Assembly: GCA_911728455.2 (NCBI GenBank)
Contig: OU452222.1
Span: forward strand, 4,309,108 to 4,373,107
DNA: 64,000 nt
Direction of reading: 5' to 3'
From: Marthasterias glacialis
Taxonomy: Eukaryota; Echinodermata; Asteroidea; Forcipulatida; Asteriidae
Below, in pieces: positions 44,966 to 58,749 of this stretch. Below the pieces are notes generated by a model. That model was not told the DNA's origin, searched no databases, and saw only the letters and a list, made by a program, of their open reading frames with translations. The translations under genes and the position numbers were made by a program. The stretch's first letter is position 1. Each line of letters opens with the position of its first letter.

Positions 44966-45884
44966 GCTGGGGCTTTAGAGAGAGCTGGATGCAGCTATTT
45001 TATTTAATTTGCCCCTCCCCCCCAAAAAAAAAAAAACCCAATTGTTTCTTGAAAGCAAGATCGCCTTGGTGAGCAGATAACCTGCGAGTAGGAATTTCAG
45101 TTCCGATGCCGAATCACGAAATCCGTTCGAAGTGTTGGATATCGAAGCTGACGGTAAATGACGGTAAATTATATAATAAACCCTCCCTCCCCCGGACGAA
45201 GCGACTCCGAAATTGACCTCTCCGAGCCAACTCCTGGCACGGGAGGTTCGCGCGGGTGGAGGTATCGGGCGGGGATTGTTTAAAAAAAAGAAAACCACTC
45301 GCTCACTTAACAAAGTTAACGCACTCTCGGGAGTCGTATTTTATAGGCTGTGGACGTTAATGCTTACTTCATGAAAGTCCAGAAAGTGGGGCACTTGTGA
45401 AAAGGGTCGGCTGCATCTATCGAGTGCTCATATTTCTTTGGGAAGTGTGACAATTTGATTACACATTTGCCGGACTGAAGGGACAATTTAGGAACAAAAT
45501 TATCCGAGCTAAATTCGATAGGCTTATTTATGATTTCAGTGATTGAATAATGAGGAGTAGCGCCGAGTGGCATTGCCATCCAGTGCTTCTTTCGGGTAGA
45601 ACTAAATTTCTACAAACGGTAGGAATTTGTTTCCATGGGACATCTGTAAATTCACAAGGTTTCGTGTGTGAAGTTGATGAGATGTCAATGTGGGTTCAGG
45701 TTGTGTCTGTTTGACAGACCTCTCCCATAGAAGGATCGTAGATAAGCAGTAGGTCTCTATCAGTCGGATGTCACTTCCAGAACTCCGTAGTTTTCTAAAT
45801 TCTGAAACGTTTCTAGTGGATTGGCCCTATTTTTGTTGAATAAGAAGCTGGCAAGTTGATCTTTTAAAGGAAAGTACGTATACT
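44966..45884. other. No gene recognised; weak exon-like stretch at 45367-45473
   Basis: A minus-strand open segment has acceptor-like tcccttcag and donor-like AA|GTAAGC, but its exit phase does not fit exon A and its peptide is unfamiliar. Confidence 0.35.
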
Positions 45885-46490
45885 CGACATTATGTCCGAC
45901 GACAATTTTGAACCATTATGTCCAAACCATTTTGTCCGACGGATATAACAGGTCGTAATGGTTTGTCAGACACAATGGGTCGGACATAATGGTTTGTCAG
46001 ACACAATGGGTCGGACATAATGGTTTGTCAGACACAATGGGTTGGACATAATGGTTTGTCAGACACAATGGGTCGGACATAATGGTTTGTCAGACGCAAT
46101 GGGTCGGACATAATGGTTTGTCAGACACAATGGGTCGGACATAATGGTTTGTCAGACACAATGGGTCGGACATAATGGTTTGTCAGACACAATGGGTCGG
46201 ACATAATGGTTTGTCAGACACAATGGGTCGGACATAATGGTTTGTCAGACACAATGGGTCGGACATAATGGTTTGTCAGACACAATGGGTCGGACATAAT
46301 GGTTTGTCAGACACAATGGGTTGGACATAATGGTTTGTCGGACACAACGGCTGGAATGTGATGACACATGATGGAATGTCGGACACATTGGGTCGGACAT
46401 GATTGATTGTTGGACACTATGCACGGGTCGGAGGTAATGCTTCAAATTTGTGTTGTCGGACATAATGGTTCATTTCGGGCATAATGGTGC
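45885..46490. repeat. 31-bp satellite with inverted terminal units
   Basis: Thirteen units start at 45961, 45992 and so on to 46333, exactly 31 bp apart (GTTTGTCAGACACAATGGGT, then CGGACATAATG). The left border has reversed units (CATTATGTCCGAC, CCATTATGTCC); the right border decays to GTCGGACATAATGG and GGGCATAATGG. Confidence 0.93.
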
Positions 46491-47640
46491 GTTACACACG
46501 TATAAGCATGTAGGCTACACACGGTATATATGCACACAGTAAGAAATAATTTAACCACCAGGGACGATTTGACGACACAATTTTGTAAATATTTCTGTTG
46601 GGTTGAGGATAGGGCCTTACACTTTTGAATATAAAAATTGAGACATTGAACAATGTATCAAGGATTGACGGTGAAGCTATCAATTATCAATAACAGTTGC
46701 AGTGAGCTTTCGTATGGACCATACATGATCTCATGTGTCCGGTCATTAGTTAAAAAAAGGAACTCAGCAAGTCATGAATATTCATGATAGAGCCTTCATT
46801 GCATGTTTATGGACGGTTATATACACTGGCTTAGCGCGTTGTGTGAGCCGCGTGTCGTGTGGCCGGCTGCTTCTCGTATTCTCGTAAAAAATATCCCTGC
46901 TTTTAAAAGTTCAGATCTAAGGCCATATTTGTGAGTTTTCACTTGTAAAGGTCAAAATGCACTTATCTTTTTCCTAAAATAAAATCCTCTCTACATCACA
47001 TTGTTAAATGTACATTTCTATCTACTTTCCTCTTTAGCCGTCCCAAAGAATCTCTAATCAGATTAATACAGAAACAACAAAAGCATCAAAGCTTTCCTGA
47101 AAATCAAACACTTAGTCCATTATAAACAGGATTATAACATTACATTGCATTAGGCCCCTCAACCAATTACCAGTTCTTCAGTCCAAGCACTTAGCCAAAC
47201 ACCAATACAATTTATTACCATTTGCTGATTCTATCTTCACGTGGTTGATGGTATCACTTCTGCCCTCGGGCCAAAAATAGTATGTAAAGCTTTTAAACTG
47301 AAAGTGACTCTCGTTTATATCGGCTTCAAGTCTGTCCAAAACACATGTGGAAATATTGTTATAGATTATTGTGGGTTTTTTTTCTCCTCTCTATTTTCCA
47401 CGGAATATTACAAAGGGCAGACTTGTGCATTATTTGATTGGAATAAAAGAATAAAAAGATATGATGCATATTCATGTAGGTACTTTGTACTGTGTTTAAT
47501 TTGGAACAGTCAGATTTAAATAGTTGTGCAACGTGCTACCAGCCCACTGAATAATTTTGCATGTAATGTAGTATTTGCATGTTTAAAAAAATGCGTTAGA
47601 TCGATGTCGGAGCGTTGCCACTTTAAAGATTTCACCGGCA
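46491..47640. other. No gene recognised
   Basis: This is AT-rich non-coding DNA. The 92-aa plus ORF at 47241-47519 is not recognisable. Confidence 0.4.
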
Positions 47641-47850
47641 GATGTAGACATAACTGCTACATAACCAACCTCATTGAATCAAGATAAGGTACAATTTGTC
47701 TATATTGCTGCTCCCTTATGCACTCAGCATAGGCCTAAGTATTAGTATTGTCAGCAAAAAAAGCAAACCCATTGGGTATGCTTACGCTCTTCGAACCAAG
47801 ATAAGGCAAAGCCGAAACGGATTTCCAGTCGCCTAAATGCTGTCACTGAG
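47641..47850. repeat. Two units of the GAATCAAGATAAGGTAC array family
   Basis: CATTGAATCAAGATAAGGTA and CTTCGAACCAAGATAAGGCA resemble the array at 49190-49900. Confidence 0.5.
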
Positions 47851-48179
47851 AAGGGGTTATTCTAACAGACTCAAGCTGAAGCTTAATCACTGCTAATGAA
47901 AAATGTATATATGCGCACTGTCTGTCGGTTATGGCGGCGCTGCTACTGAATATTTAAACAAACAAACTCTGAAAGGTTGGTGTAACCATCGCCCATTGAC
48001 TTCTCTCCCAGAATGAGACCTACCTATCTCTACAAAATAATGTGACACTAGTCCGCGGCGATGGTTGATAACCATAACTTTTTACGTTAACAGTTTCAAT
48101 TTTCCCTCTCCCTTAAGCACAATGTTAATTGATCAGAGACTGGTTGGGTAGACATGTGAACAGGCAACAATTTTTAACC

Positions 48180-48400
48180 CCCACCCCCCCCCACACACAC
48201 ACACACAAGTGTGTATTTACCTCCAATCGGGGACCTCCTTTTGTCCCTCTTTTGTTTGTACTCTAACTTTTTAGCAACAGGTCCCATTGGTTTTGTACAC
48301 GATTTCCAACTGGGGACCTTTTCCAACTGGGGACCCTATTGTCCTCTTTTGTTATAAGTCCCCGGTTTGAATACCTAAACAAACTCACACACACACCCTC
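48180..48400 (-). mobile_element. Unexpanded copy of the element holding the 15-bp satellite
   Basis: On the minus strand it reads GGTATTCAAACCGGGGACTT, GGTCCCCAGTTGGAAA, GTACAAAACCAATGGGACCT, GGACAAAAGGAGGTCCCCGA, then ACACACTTGTGTG. The same order occurs at 55745-56310, where the last part is amplified. Here there is about one AGGTCCCCGATTGGAGGT. Confidence 0.75.
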
Positions 48401-48787
48401 CACGCGGCTGCATGCTTGATTTCATTTTTTTTTTTTTATAAACTTTGATATCTCAAAATCAAAACATGCGCTTCGCATAGTACATCAATCCTATCATCAC
48501 TCTATCAAGATAAGTCCATTAACAAAAATTGACGAATACAAAACGTTAATTATAAAAAAAGCAACTGATTTTTTTTCTCACGATATAAATCCTCTTATGT
48601 ATTGACCTATAACCTAATCTACAAATACGAATCAATCTTGTTGCACCATGAACAAAAAATGCCAGTTTTGTGTATAGCTTTCAACTCACAAACCGTATCT
48701 TATTGGTATTTATATCTTCCTTGTATTTTAATGTGAACAACTGTTGTTCTGCATTTTACAGATTGTATTGTACTTTTGTCAAGATCG

Positions 48788-48850
48788 AATAAATAATAAT
48801 AATAATAATATCAATAATAATAAAAATATTATTAATAATAATAATATATA
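48788..48850. repeat. AAT-rich microsatellite, possible LINE tail
   Basis: CGAATAAATAATAATAATAA leads a 60-bp AAT-type run. The preceding T-rich 3'-UTR-like sequence would suit a LINE end, but no coding remnant is seen. Confidence 0.6.
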
Positions 48851-49189
48851 TCCTATATAAGCAGCCAATTTAATTGGATTGTCAAAAAAAGAAATTTTGC
48901 TATGATCACACTCAGTTCAGGCCTCCGGCGGTCTGCAGTGTAATTATACTCGTATCCCTTTTTTATATATCTACTTCAAGGTCAGTCAGACCGGTACAAA
49001 ATCATCGTAGCGACATGAGATCGTCACTCATCAACCAAAAGCAAATTAACTGCCAACTCGGGACGACAGGCTCATATCAATCTGCTGTAAATGACGCCGT
49101 GCTCGTTTAAAAGTTAAAGTTTTCCGCACAGCATTGCGAAAACGCGAATTTTTTTTTTACTTTTTCTTTTGGTAAGGATCGTTAGTAGC

Positions 49190-49900
49190 GTGGTTACTCT
49201 CTATGAATCAATATAATGTTCGCCATCTGTAATGTTGTCGAAACTATTGCAGCAGTTTAAAGTGTGGGTTCGAATCCGGTCATAACACTTGTGTCCCTGA
49301 GCAAGACACTTATCCCTCCCTCTTCTTAGCTGTGCTGTGAAGAGACTTGTATATCTTGCCATGTCTTGTTTCTGCGCATTGGGGCAGGTGTCTATCCCTT
49401 CAAAAAGTAGCCCGCACCTCGAGTGGCCTTTGGGCCTTGTGAGGAGCGAATTGCATAGAGAAAAAAATATGAATTACTCTCTATGAATCAAGATAAAGTA
49501 TGGCATCAGTAATGTTGTCGAAACTGATGCTACCGGTATATTTATGATTGGTCTTTTTGGGTCAAGGCAATAAACAGCATTAGTAACAAAAAAAAAACAA
49601 AAAAAAAAAAATCAAAGTTTCTGCTGCAGCGGTGGGATTACACTCTATGAATCAAGATAAGGTACAGCAGCAACTTTTCGAAACTCCTGTCACTTTGGCG
49701 GTTATTCTCTTTGAATAACGAGAAGGTGAAACGTTAGCAATGTTGTCGAAGGTCCTACTGGTACGACTAATGCTGTCGAAACTTCTATCACTGTTATGTT
49801 TACCCTCTTTGAAGCAATATATGGTACATCTTTGGTATATGTTTTCGAAACTCCCGCTACTGGTAACTCTTAGAATGAAGATAAAGTGCAGCATTAGCGT
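49190..49900. repeat. Degenerate ~60-70-bp tandem array, split by a SINE
   Basis: Units run CTCTATGAATCAAGATAA, then about 30 bp, then TGTTGTCGAAACT. At least six occur (49198, 49477, 49641, 49706, 49800, 49865). The SINE at 49255-49460 interrupts the first and second units. Confidence 0.75.
49255..49460 (+). repeat. SINE, copy 3 of the GAGCAAGAC family
   Basis: GTGTGGGTTCGAATCCGGTC, TGTGTCCCTGAGCAAGACAC, GCTGTGCTGTGAAGAGACTT and GCGCATTGGGGCAGGTG match the copy at 39150-39440. Confidence 0.75.
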
Positions 49901-50149
49901 TGTTGCTGCTACATGCATTTGGATATAAAGATAGGAATTGTATTGGTATTACTAGCGAAACCAGTGTATGTTTATACTCTTTTGATATCAGGATACTTTC
50001 ACTTGACCCTGCAAAATCGAAACAATATTTGGCCATGATGGTGTTTCTCACACGCATCAGTTTTAAATTTCATTGTGTGAGCAATAACATTTGAAAGTGT
50101 ACTATTTCCAGGTTTGATAACAATACATCCATCCACCTTTCCTCAATTT

Positions 50150-50460
50150 TCATAAGCAGTACAGTCTGAAGTGTAATAGTGGAATAGACCCGCACTTCTC
50201 GCGCCTAATCAAACGTTGTGACCCGTTGAAGTGTACCATTTCGCTTCCTTCACAAGTCAACGTAACGTATGGGCCATGGACACACTCGTATGTCACTGTG
50301 ACGTGAAAACCATCTTTTATATTTATCGGCTCGGTTCCCGTCTGCAGGATTTGCAATATGTCGAAATCAGCACATGCATTTCTATCCACAATAATGTCAT
50401 AAATATTTCGAAAATTGCAAGCAATGAATGCTTCGCAGAACCAGTCTCAGTTGACCTGAG
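50150..50460 (-). other. Unassigned open stretch with a Cys-rich peptide
   Basis: The minus frame reads through ACADFDILQILQTG, HVTVTYECVHGPYVTLTCEG and REKCG. The Y-x-C...L-x-C-x-G spacing is faintly like a Sushi/CCP module. There is no convincing acceptor, and it is not part of the known receptor family. It may be an exon of another gene, a relic, or chance. Confidence 0.2.
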
Positions 50461-51063
50461 ACATTTGAAGTCCGGTTCATCTGCTCCATCATTAATGACT
50501 GATTTCCTTTTATTGCCGCGACTAAAAGATCAAACTTAAGGGTAGAGACAATGTTTTGAGTTTCTGCAAGAATCGATGAAAGAAAAAATTGAATTATTAA
50601 AAGGTATATTAAACTTTCAAAATGACTATTTTGGTGTATGAGAAGAAGCTACAATGGAGTAACATGAAATAACCAAGACAAATGGATTACTGATTGATAT
50701 TAAATGATAACATTGTTTTAATTGGCTACTGGGGTAGCTTTTTTTCAGTTCCACAGTCAAACAGACATAAAACACATCGTTCAAAACGTTTTAAATTTCG
50801 CACCGAGTACCATTTCCGAAAAAAACAAATATTTCTTGATGAACTTTTTAAAAGCAAATTGAGATACCAAGCAATTCCTTTATCTTTTCAGCTTGACAGA
50901 TTCATGAATTTTGAAAACATTTTAAAACGTGACCCATGAGCAAATATTTCTGAAAACATGACGACGGGCCGGGCCTTTGGCAATCCGCACGTGCTCGAGA
51001 ACCACTTCACCACACCACGCGCTCCCCATCGTCAGTTCTGTTTCGGGCAGTCGTATATACGCA
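50461..51063. other. No gene recognised
   Basis: Short ORFs only. 50958-51060 is relatively GC-rich but no motif is seen. Confidence 0.4.
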
Positions 51064-51117
51064 CGGTACCTAAATGTAGTCCAGGTCCTAAATGTATCCC
51101 GACCCCCGTGCCCCAAG
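51064..51117. repeat. Minisatellite locus 5 (two to three units)
   Basis: GGTACCTAAATGTAGTCCAG and GTCCTAAATGTATCCCGACC are isolated units of the 24-bp family, about 0.8 kb left of locus 6. Confidence 0.6.
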
Positions 51118-51884
51118 CGCTGCCCGGGTACATTCTTAGCTCCAAATAGGTGCCGCACAGTCGTGATTTCTAAATTTGCCTTTCCCAACTTCTGTTTGTT
51201 TACAGTCCACCAGGCCTGCCGGATGTGGAAAGATTCCTTTCTCTTTTTTTCCTGGCCTCGGAGTATGATACACACATAGACCAACCCCCTCAACTAACCG
51301 AATTATCCCCGTCCAATTGAATTCCCAACAGATCAGATCAATGGGGAGAGGGTCGCAATTGCTCAACGCTAACCTGATTACTGGACGTCTTAAACAGTTG
51401 CAACCTCGTTCAAATTACTGCAGTGTATCGAACTTGCCACGTTCTGAACGATCCTTCCCCTGGACATAATTTTATACATGGGGATTCCATGTTCCAATTT
51501 GCGACTCGAAGATCTATATTGTTTGTCTGTTTTTCTTGGTTTGCCCTTCGTATGATTATCATTTCATCAGGATTTGATCAAGTCAGCAAATGCTAACGCG
51601 TACCTCCATTTGAATCAAAACATCTGATTCAGTCTGCCGATTTGATACCGATTTTTCGATTAGCTCATCGAACCCGGACTGACATTTTATACGGAAATAT
51701 TTTTTTTATGATTATTAACATAATAAGCATTAACCTAACAGATTAAAACAACCTCATAATTAATGTAAAGGCATTTGAAAGCTGATTTTCAACCTAAACA
51801 TGTAAATGTCGAGTTTTGACATTGATTACACAGTGTCAACGATATAGGTTATACATAACTCTGTTTACTCAGTGACGTGTGTAT
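51118..51884. other. No gene recognised
   Basis: This is ordinary AT-rich DNA with no repeat or exon that I can identify. Confidence 0.4.
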
Positions 51885-52425
51885 GACCCTTAAAAGTAGC
51901 CTTATACCTAAATTTAGCCCGGTCCTAAATGTAGCCCCAACCTTGTACCAAATTGCAGCAACAAAACCTTGTACCTAAATGTAGTCGGCACCTAAATGTA
52001 GCCATAACCTTGTACCAAAATGTAGCAACAAACATCGACCTAAATGTAGTCGGGACCTAAGTGTAGCCACAACCTTGTACCTAAAGGTAGCAACAAACAC
52101 TGTACCTCAATGTTGTCGGGACCTAAATGTAGTCGGGACCTAAATGTAGCCACAACCTTGTACCTAAAATATGTAGCCCGGACCTCAATGTATAGCCCTT
52201 ACCTTGAACCTGACTGTAGCCGGGGACCTAAACGTGGCCCCACTGTTGTACCGTAATGTAGTCCGGATCTCAACGTAGCCCTAACCTTGAACCTAAATCT
52301 AACCCGGACCTAAACGTAGCTCCAATATTGTAGCTAATGGTAACCCAGACCTAAAGATAGCCCCAATCTTGTATTGTGCATTAAGGTTCGGGGTTTGGGC
52401 TAGGTACAGGGTTACCTTTACGGGC
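51885..52425. repeat. Minisatellite locus 6 with reversed terminal unit
   Basis: About 20 degenerate units (CCTAAATGTAGCCACAACCT, ACCTAAATGTAGTCGGG). At the right edge GGGTTTGGGCTAGGTACAGG is on the other strand, as at locus 3. Confidence 0.82.
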
Positions 52426-52769
52426 TTCACAATGTACATCCATTTTGAATCAATTTCCTTCCTACAAAAATCTCTCATGAAAAGTAGATGTTATATTCCT
52501 TAAATCGAAACTGCACCATTCCTTTAGAGAATAGTATCCATGATCTGCTAGATAGATATATATCTAGGAAATCTGTCGACTTAAATTACAAATTGATTGT
52601 AGTGTTGCCCCCAGCGGAACGCCATAACAACCCCCAGGAAATAAGATTGAGTATCATTTTTAGTTAACTCTGCGTTTACCCTCAGACGAAGTTAAGTTAG
52701 GGCCCGGTGTTAGATTTCATATTAGTAGCAACAGTTGCGGTTCGTAGACGATGTAAACATTCTTCTTCT

Positions 52770-52800
<31 letters not shown>

Positions 52801-53180
52801 TAGACGAAAAAAAAAATTCCAAAAATATTTATACACAACAAGTTCCGGACTCGCCAACTAAATTAATTTCGGTTTGGATGAGTATTTATAAAAATAACAG
52901 AAATCTGATATCATATTTTTGGGGTGTCTGAGAAATAAATTCAGGTCATGTTTGTTGATCTTTGATCGTGGGTGGAATTTTTCCGCTGAGTAAATAGCGA
53001 ACTTTGTAAGTAAATAACGTCAACACGTTTTTTTTTGTTTTTTTTTTATTAGACGAACTAAACTTCTTAACTACGGTATTAGGGAGTGGGGCTTGGGTAC
53101 AGCAGTCAATGACGTACTATAAAGATCGACTGAAATAGTGAAGTAAATCAAATCCATTTAAACCGACGACTTGATGGAAT

Positions 53181-53211
<31 letters not shown>

Positions 53212-53555
53212 CACCCAGTAGTGTATATAGTTTCCTGAATGTGTTCAGTCACCGGATATTCACAATCCTTCATCTGTCTTTTTCTGGTATTGCCTTTATC
53301 CAATATTTTCCGAGCAGTGTTGAACCCAAACGCAGGCACGTCTGCTATGCATCTTGTTGTGATTTATTTCATACAAATCTACGCAACCAAACAGAGATCA
53401 GAAGGGAAACATGCTTTAAATACATACAATATTTAGCAAACTTTCGAAGTGATACTGGTTTATGCAGGCATGTTATAGCATGTTACTACATGTACTCACA
53501 TGATGTGCTGTCTAATGTTTCACACGACAATGTACAGACAACAAACTTGCAAACG
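52426..53555. other. No gene recognised; poly-T tracts
   Basis: T-runs at 52769-52792, around 53030-53048 and 53181-53210. The ORFs have no recognisable content. Confidence 0.4.
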
Positions 53556-54115
53556 TAAAGTTTCAGACGTGGAAACAAATTTTTAACTTAAAAATGGATA
53601 GCAATGTTCTGTGTAGACTGTCTGATTCGTTACTCAACGAGAGACAACATGGTGAAAGTGTTGAACTTCGAGACTGAAGTCAAACCACAGTTTCCCATCG
53701 AATGTCTCGTTTCCCCTTGGGCATGGGGAAAGTGAGATATTATTTTGTTAATTTTGTAACATAAAGTTTCAGTAGTGGAAACAAATTGTAAACTTTAAAA
53801 GGATAGCAATGTTTTGTATCAGATGCATTAGTCGCGCAGGATAAGTTGTTGAACTTCCAGACTGAAGTCAAACCACAGTGTCCCATTGAATGTCTCGTTT
53901 CCTCATGGCATGGGAAAAGAGACTTATTATTTTGTTAATTGTTTATAATAAAGTTTCAGTTTAACTTTAAAAGGAAAGCAATGTTCTGTATCAGATGTAT
54001 TAGTCACGCAGGGTAAGTTGTTGAACTTCCAGACTGAAGTCAAACCACAGTGTCCCATTGAATGTCTCGTTTCCTCATGGGCAAAGGGGAAAGAGAGATA
54101 TTATTTTGTGAATCC
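53556..54115. repeat. Three-copy tandem repeat, ~165-205-bp unit
   Basis: Copies begin with AAAGTTTCAG at about 53559, 53764 and 53951. Each contains GACTGAAGTCAAACCACAGT and GAATGTCTCGTTTCC. The middle and last copies are the most alike. Confidence 0.8.
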
Positions 54116-54129
54116 AAACTTGCTTTCAC

Positions 54130-54290
54130 AGTCTCTTCTCTCTTAAATAGTTAGATTGAACATCACTCTAATTAGATTGAAAATCACTCTTTTTGACTGA
54201 GGCCAGGGACAAACTGTTGCCGTTTGTCCCTATAGTTCCAATCGTATAGAGTACACTTCAGTCGCAAATTTTAAGAGAGTTATATTAACT
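54130..54290 (+). repeat. Dispersed repeat paired with 25435-25570
   Basis: GTTAGATTGAACATCACTCT and GAGGCCAGGGACAAACTGTT are matched in reverse at 25.5 kb. An internal TTTGTCCCT copy gives a small hairpin with AGGGACAAA. Confidence 0.65.
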
Positions 54291-54828
54291 TCAGTTGTAA
54301 ATCCCCATGTACTTTACAACCGCCTCACAAAATCGGAACTGACATAACAATGCTATTTTCCCACTTTACCTCTTCTGTCAGACAAATCCAAGTCAAGACT
54401 CTGTTCAATGTCCTCAGTCAGCTTTTGTTTTGTGTCCCTGGTTACTTTTAATCAATCTGCATTTAACTCACAACACAGCGGCCCCAATGGTTCAGTGGTA
54501 TACAGAAGAAAGAAGAACAAACAGAAATACACCCTTAGGTCTTGGCCAAGTAGTTGTTTTGCGTTCAGATTTTGTACCCTTGATAAATCATAAATCAGAC
54601 TGCTGTACACTCCTGTCAGTATGAGTTGATCCGTGGGGACTGGTGAAGATCTGTCCCGATCTTCTCTCCGTTGGAGCTGAAGTTACTTTCCTTTTTTATC
54701 CCTGTTAATTATTTCCTTTGGACTGTTTTCTTTACTATTGTGTGACGTTTTCACTGTGCCATAAATGTATGGCTATAGTAAGTATATTAACATCTAGACT
54801 TCACTAGAGGTAAAGTGTTAGTACATCA

Positions 54829-55247
54829 TTGTCAGCGGCGGAACTGATGTGGAGGGGGTGGGGAACGGGGGGCACGTGCCCCCAAATGATGTCCGTCCCC
54901 CCCCCCCGTGCCCCAATTTGAAATCTAGACTTTTTTTCTTCAAAATTACCAGAATCAAATGTTACATTTTTATAAGCCTTTATGCAATAATTTCACTGTT
55001 TTTAAAACTTGTTCTTTTATTATTTACACACAGACAATGTTTGTTGTTTAACTCCACGTCAGATTATTTTTATTAAAAAGCAGTTACTAACGGCATAACA
55101 AGAGCGCTTAAGAGAAGCTTGTTCAGGAAAAATACAAACGGGAACTCAGTTTTAATTGGCCAAAAGTGCCCCTTAGAGTAAAACAAAAAAAACGGTGCAC
55201 CCCCTTGTGCCCCCTTAAATGTTACCCTAGTTACGCCGTTGATCATT
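54829..55247. mobile_element. MITE with TCAACGGCGTAACT-like termini
   Basis: Left TTGTCAGCGGCGGAACTG and right AGTTACGCCGTTGATCA are inverted with a few mismatches. The inside matches 1884-2325 (ACACAGACAATGT, TTTTAATTGGCCAAAAGTGC). Confidence 0.7.
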
Positions 55248-55504
55248 GTTTTTCACTGAGCAAATTCGTTCCCATGCGTCCTCTTGATTTCCACAGCATT
55301 CTTGCCACACCATCCAACCCACCAGTAAAACACTCACCAGGGATTACAAACAAAAAATCCCCGTTAATGTGCACACAACGGGGCTTTTTTTGTGTATTTA
55401 ATGAGGCAATAAAAATAAAACCTGATTCCAAGTTGTTCCAGACGCAGACCCCATCTTTTGAGGGATCGTGTCGCTATCGACCCGGCGGACGGTGGATAGC
55501 TCAC

Positions 55505-55671
55505 CAACAACATTAAACAGTTTTCTCTGGCTACATTTTAGGCGCAAATAAATATCTGAAGAGCCATCGTGACACCATTTCTTGAAATCGTTTGTTTTTA
55601 TGACATTTTCCGCAAGCGTAATCATGACGTTTTCAACACATAGTGGTTTTTTAAGTGCCGGTGGTGGGGAG
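55505..55671 (-). CDS. Candidate upstream exon of the receptor (unproven)
   Basis: This open minus-strand stretch is 167 bp, bounded by acceptor-like attatcag and donor-like GTTG|GTGAGC. It would exit in phase 1, as exon A requires (G+CA gives Ala). The peptide includes ENVMITLAENVIKTNDFKKW and three Cys residues. It lies in DNA outside the flanking repeats. I do not recognise the sequence as part of the family's Cache domain, and the acceptor has a weak pyrimidine tract. It may equally be chance. Confidence 0.2.
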
Positions 55672-55744
55672 CTGATAATTGTCTTCAAACATGCGTTTTA
55701 GGGTAACAGAGTTACTGCGCGCGCGCGTGTGCGTGTGGCATGTA

Positions 55745-56310
55745 GGATATTCAAACCCGGGACCTATACAAAGGGGGTAGTATGGAGTCCCCGGTTGGGT
55801 GAAGGTCCCAAGTTGAAAAGCCATGTACACAACCAATGGGAGCTTTTGCCAAAAGTTTAAGGGACAAACTAAAGAGAGACATTAGCAGGTCCCCAATTAG
55901 CAGGTCCCCGAATAGCTGGTCCCCGATTAGAAGGTCCCCGATTAGCAGGTCCCCGATTTGCTGGTCCCCGATAAGCAGGTCCCCGATTAGCAGGTCCTCG
56001 ATTAGCAGGTCCCCGATTAGCTGGTCCCCGATTAGCAGGTCCCCGATTAGCAGGTCCTCGATTAGCAGGTCCCCGATTAGCTGGTCCCCGATTAGCAAGT
56101 CCCCGATTAGCAGGTCCCAGATTAGCAGGTCCCCGATAAGCAGGTCCCCGATTAGCAGGTCCTCGATTAGCAGGTCCCCGATTAGCAGGTCCTCGATTAG
56201 CAGGTCCCCGATTAGCTGGTCCCCGATTAGCAGGTCCCCGATTAACAGGTCCCCGATTAGCAGGTCCCCGGTTAGCTGGTCCCCGATTGCAGGTGTTTAC
56301 ACATGTGCTC
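55745..56310 (+). repeat. Dispersed element with an internal 15-bp satellite, 27 units
   Basis: The element begins ATTCAAACCCGGGACCTATA and ends GGTGTTTACACATGTG. Inside, the CCCCGATTAGCAGGT unit recurs with CCCC at 55891, 55906 and so on to 56281, exactly every 15 bp. Variants (GCTGGT, CCTCG, GATAAG) recur in blocks, suggesting duplication of several units at once. Frames stay open on both strands (SPISR, NRGPA), which I regard as artefact. Confidence 0.93.

Positions 56311-58749
<2,439 letters not shown>

Noticed and set aside
45367..45473. Exon-like stretch with tcccttcag acceptor and GTAAGC donor on the minus strand
   Set aside because: Splice signals look good, but joining to exon A creates a stop and the peptide is not family-like.
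45961..46350. CRISPR-like array
   Set aside because: Units are contiguous 31-bp repeats without unique spacers, in a eukaryotic intron-rich context.
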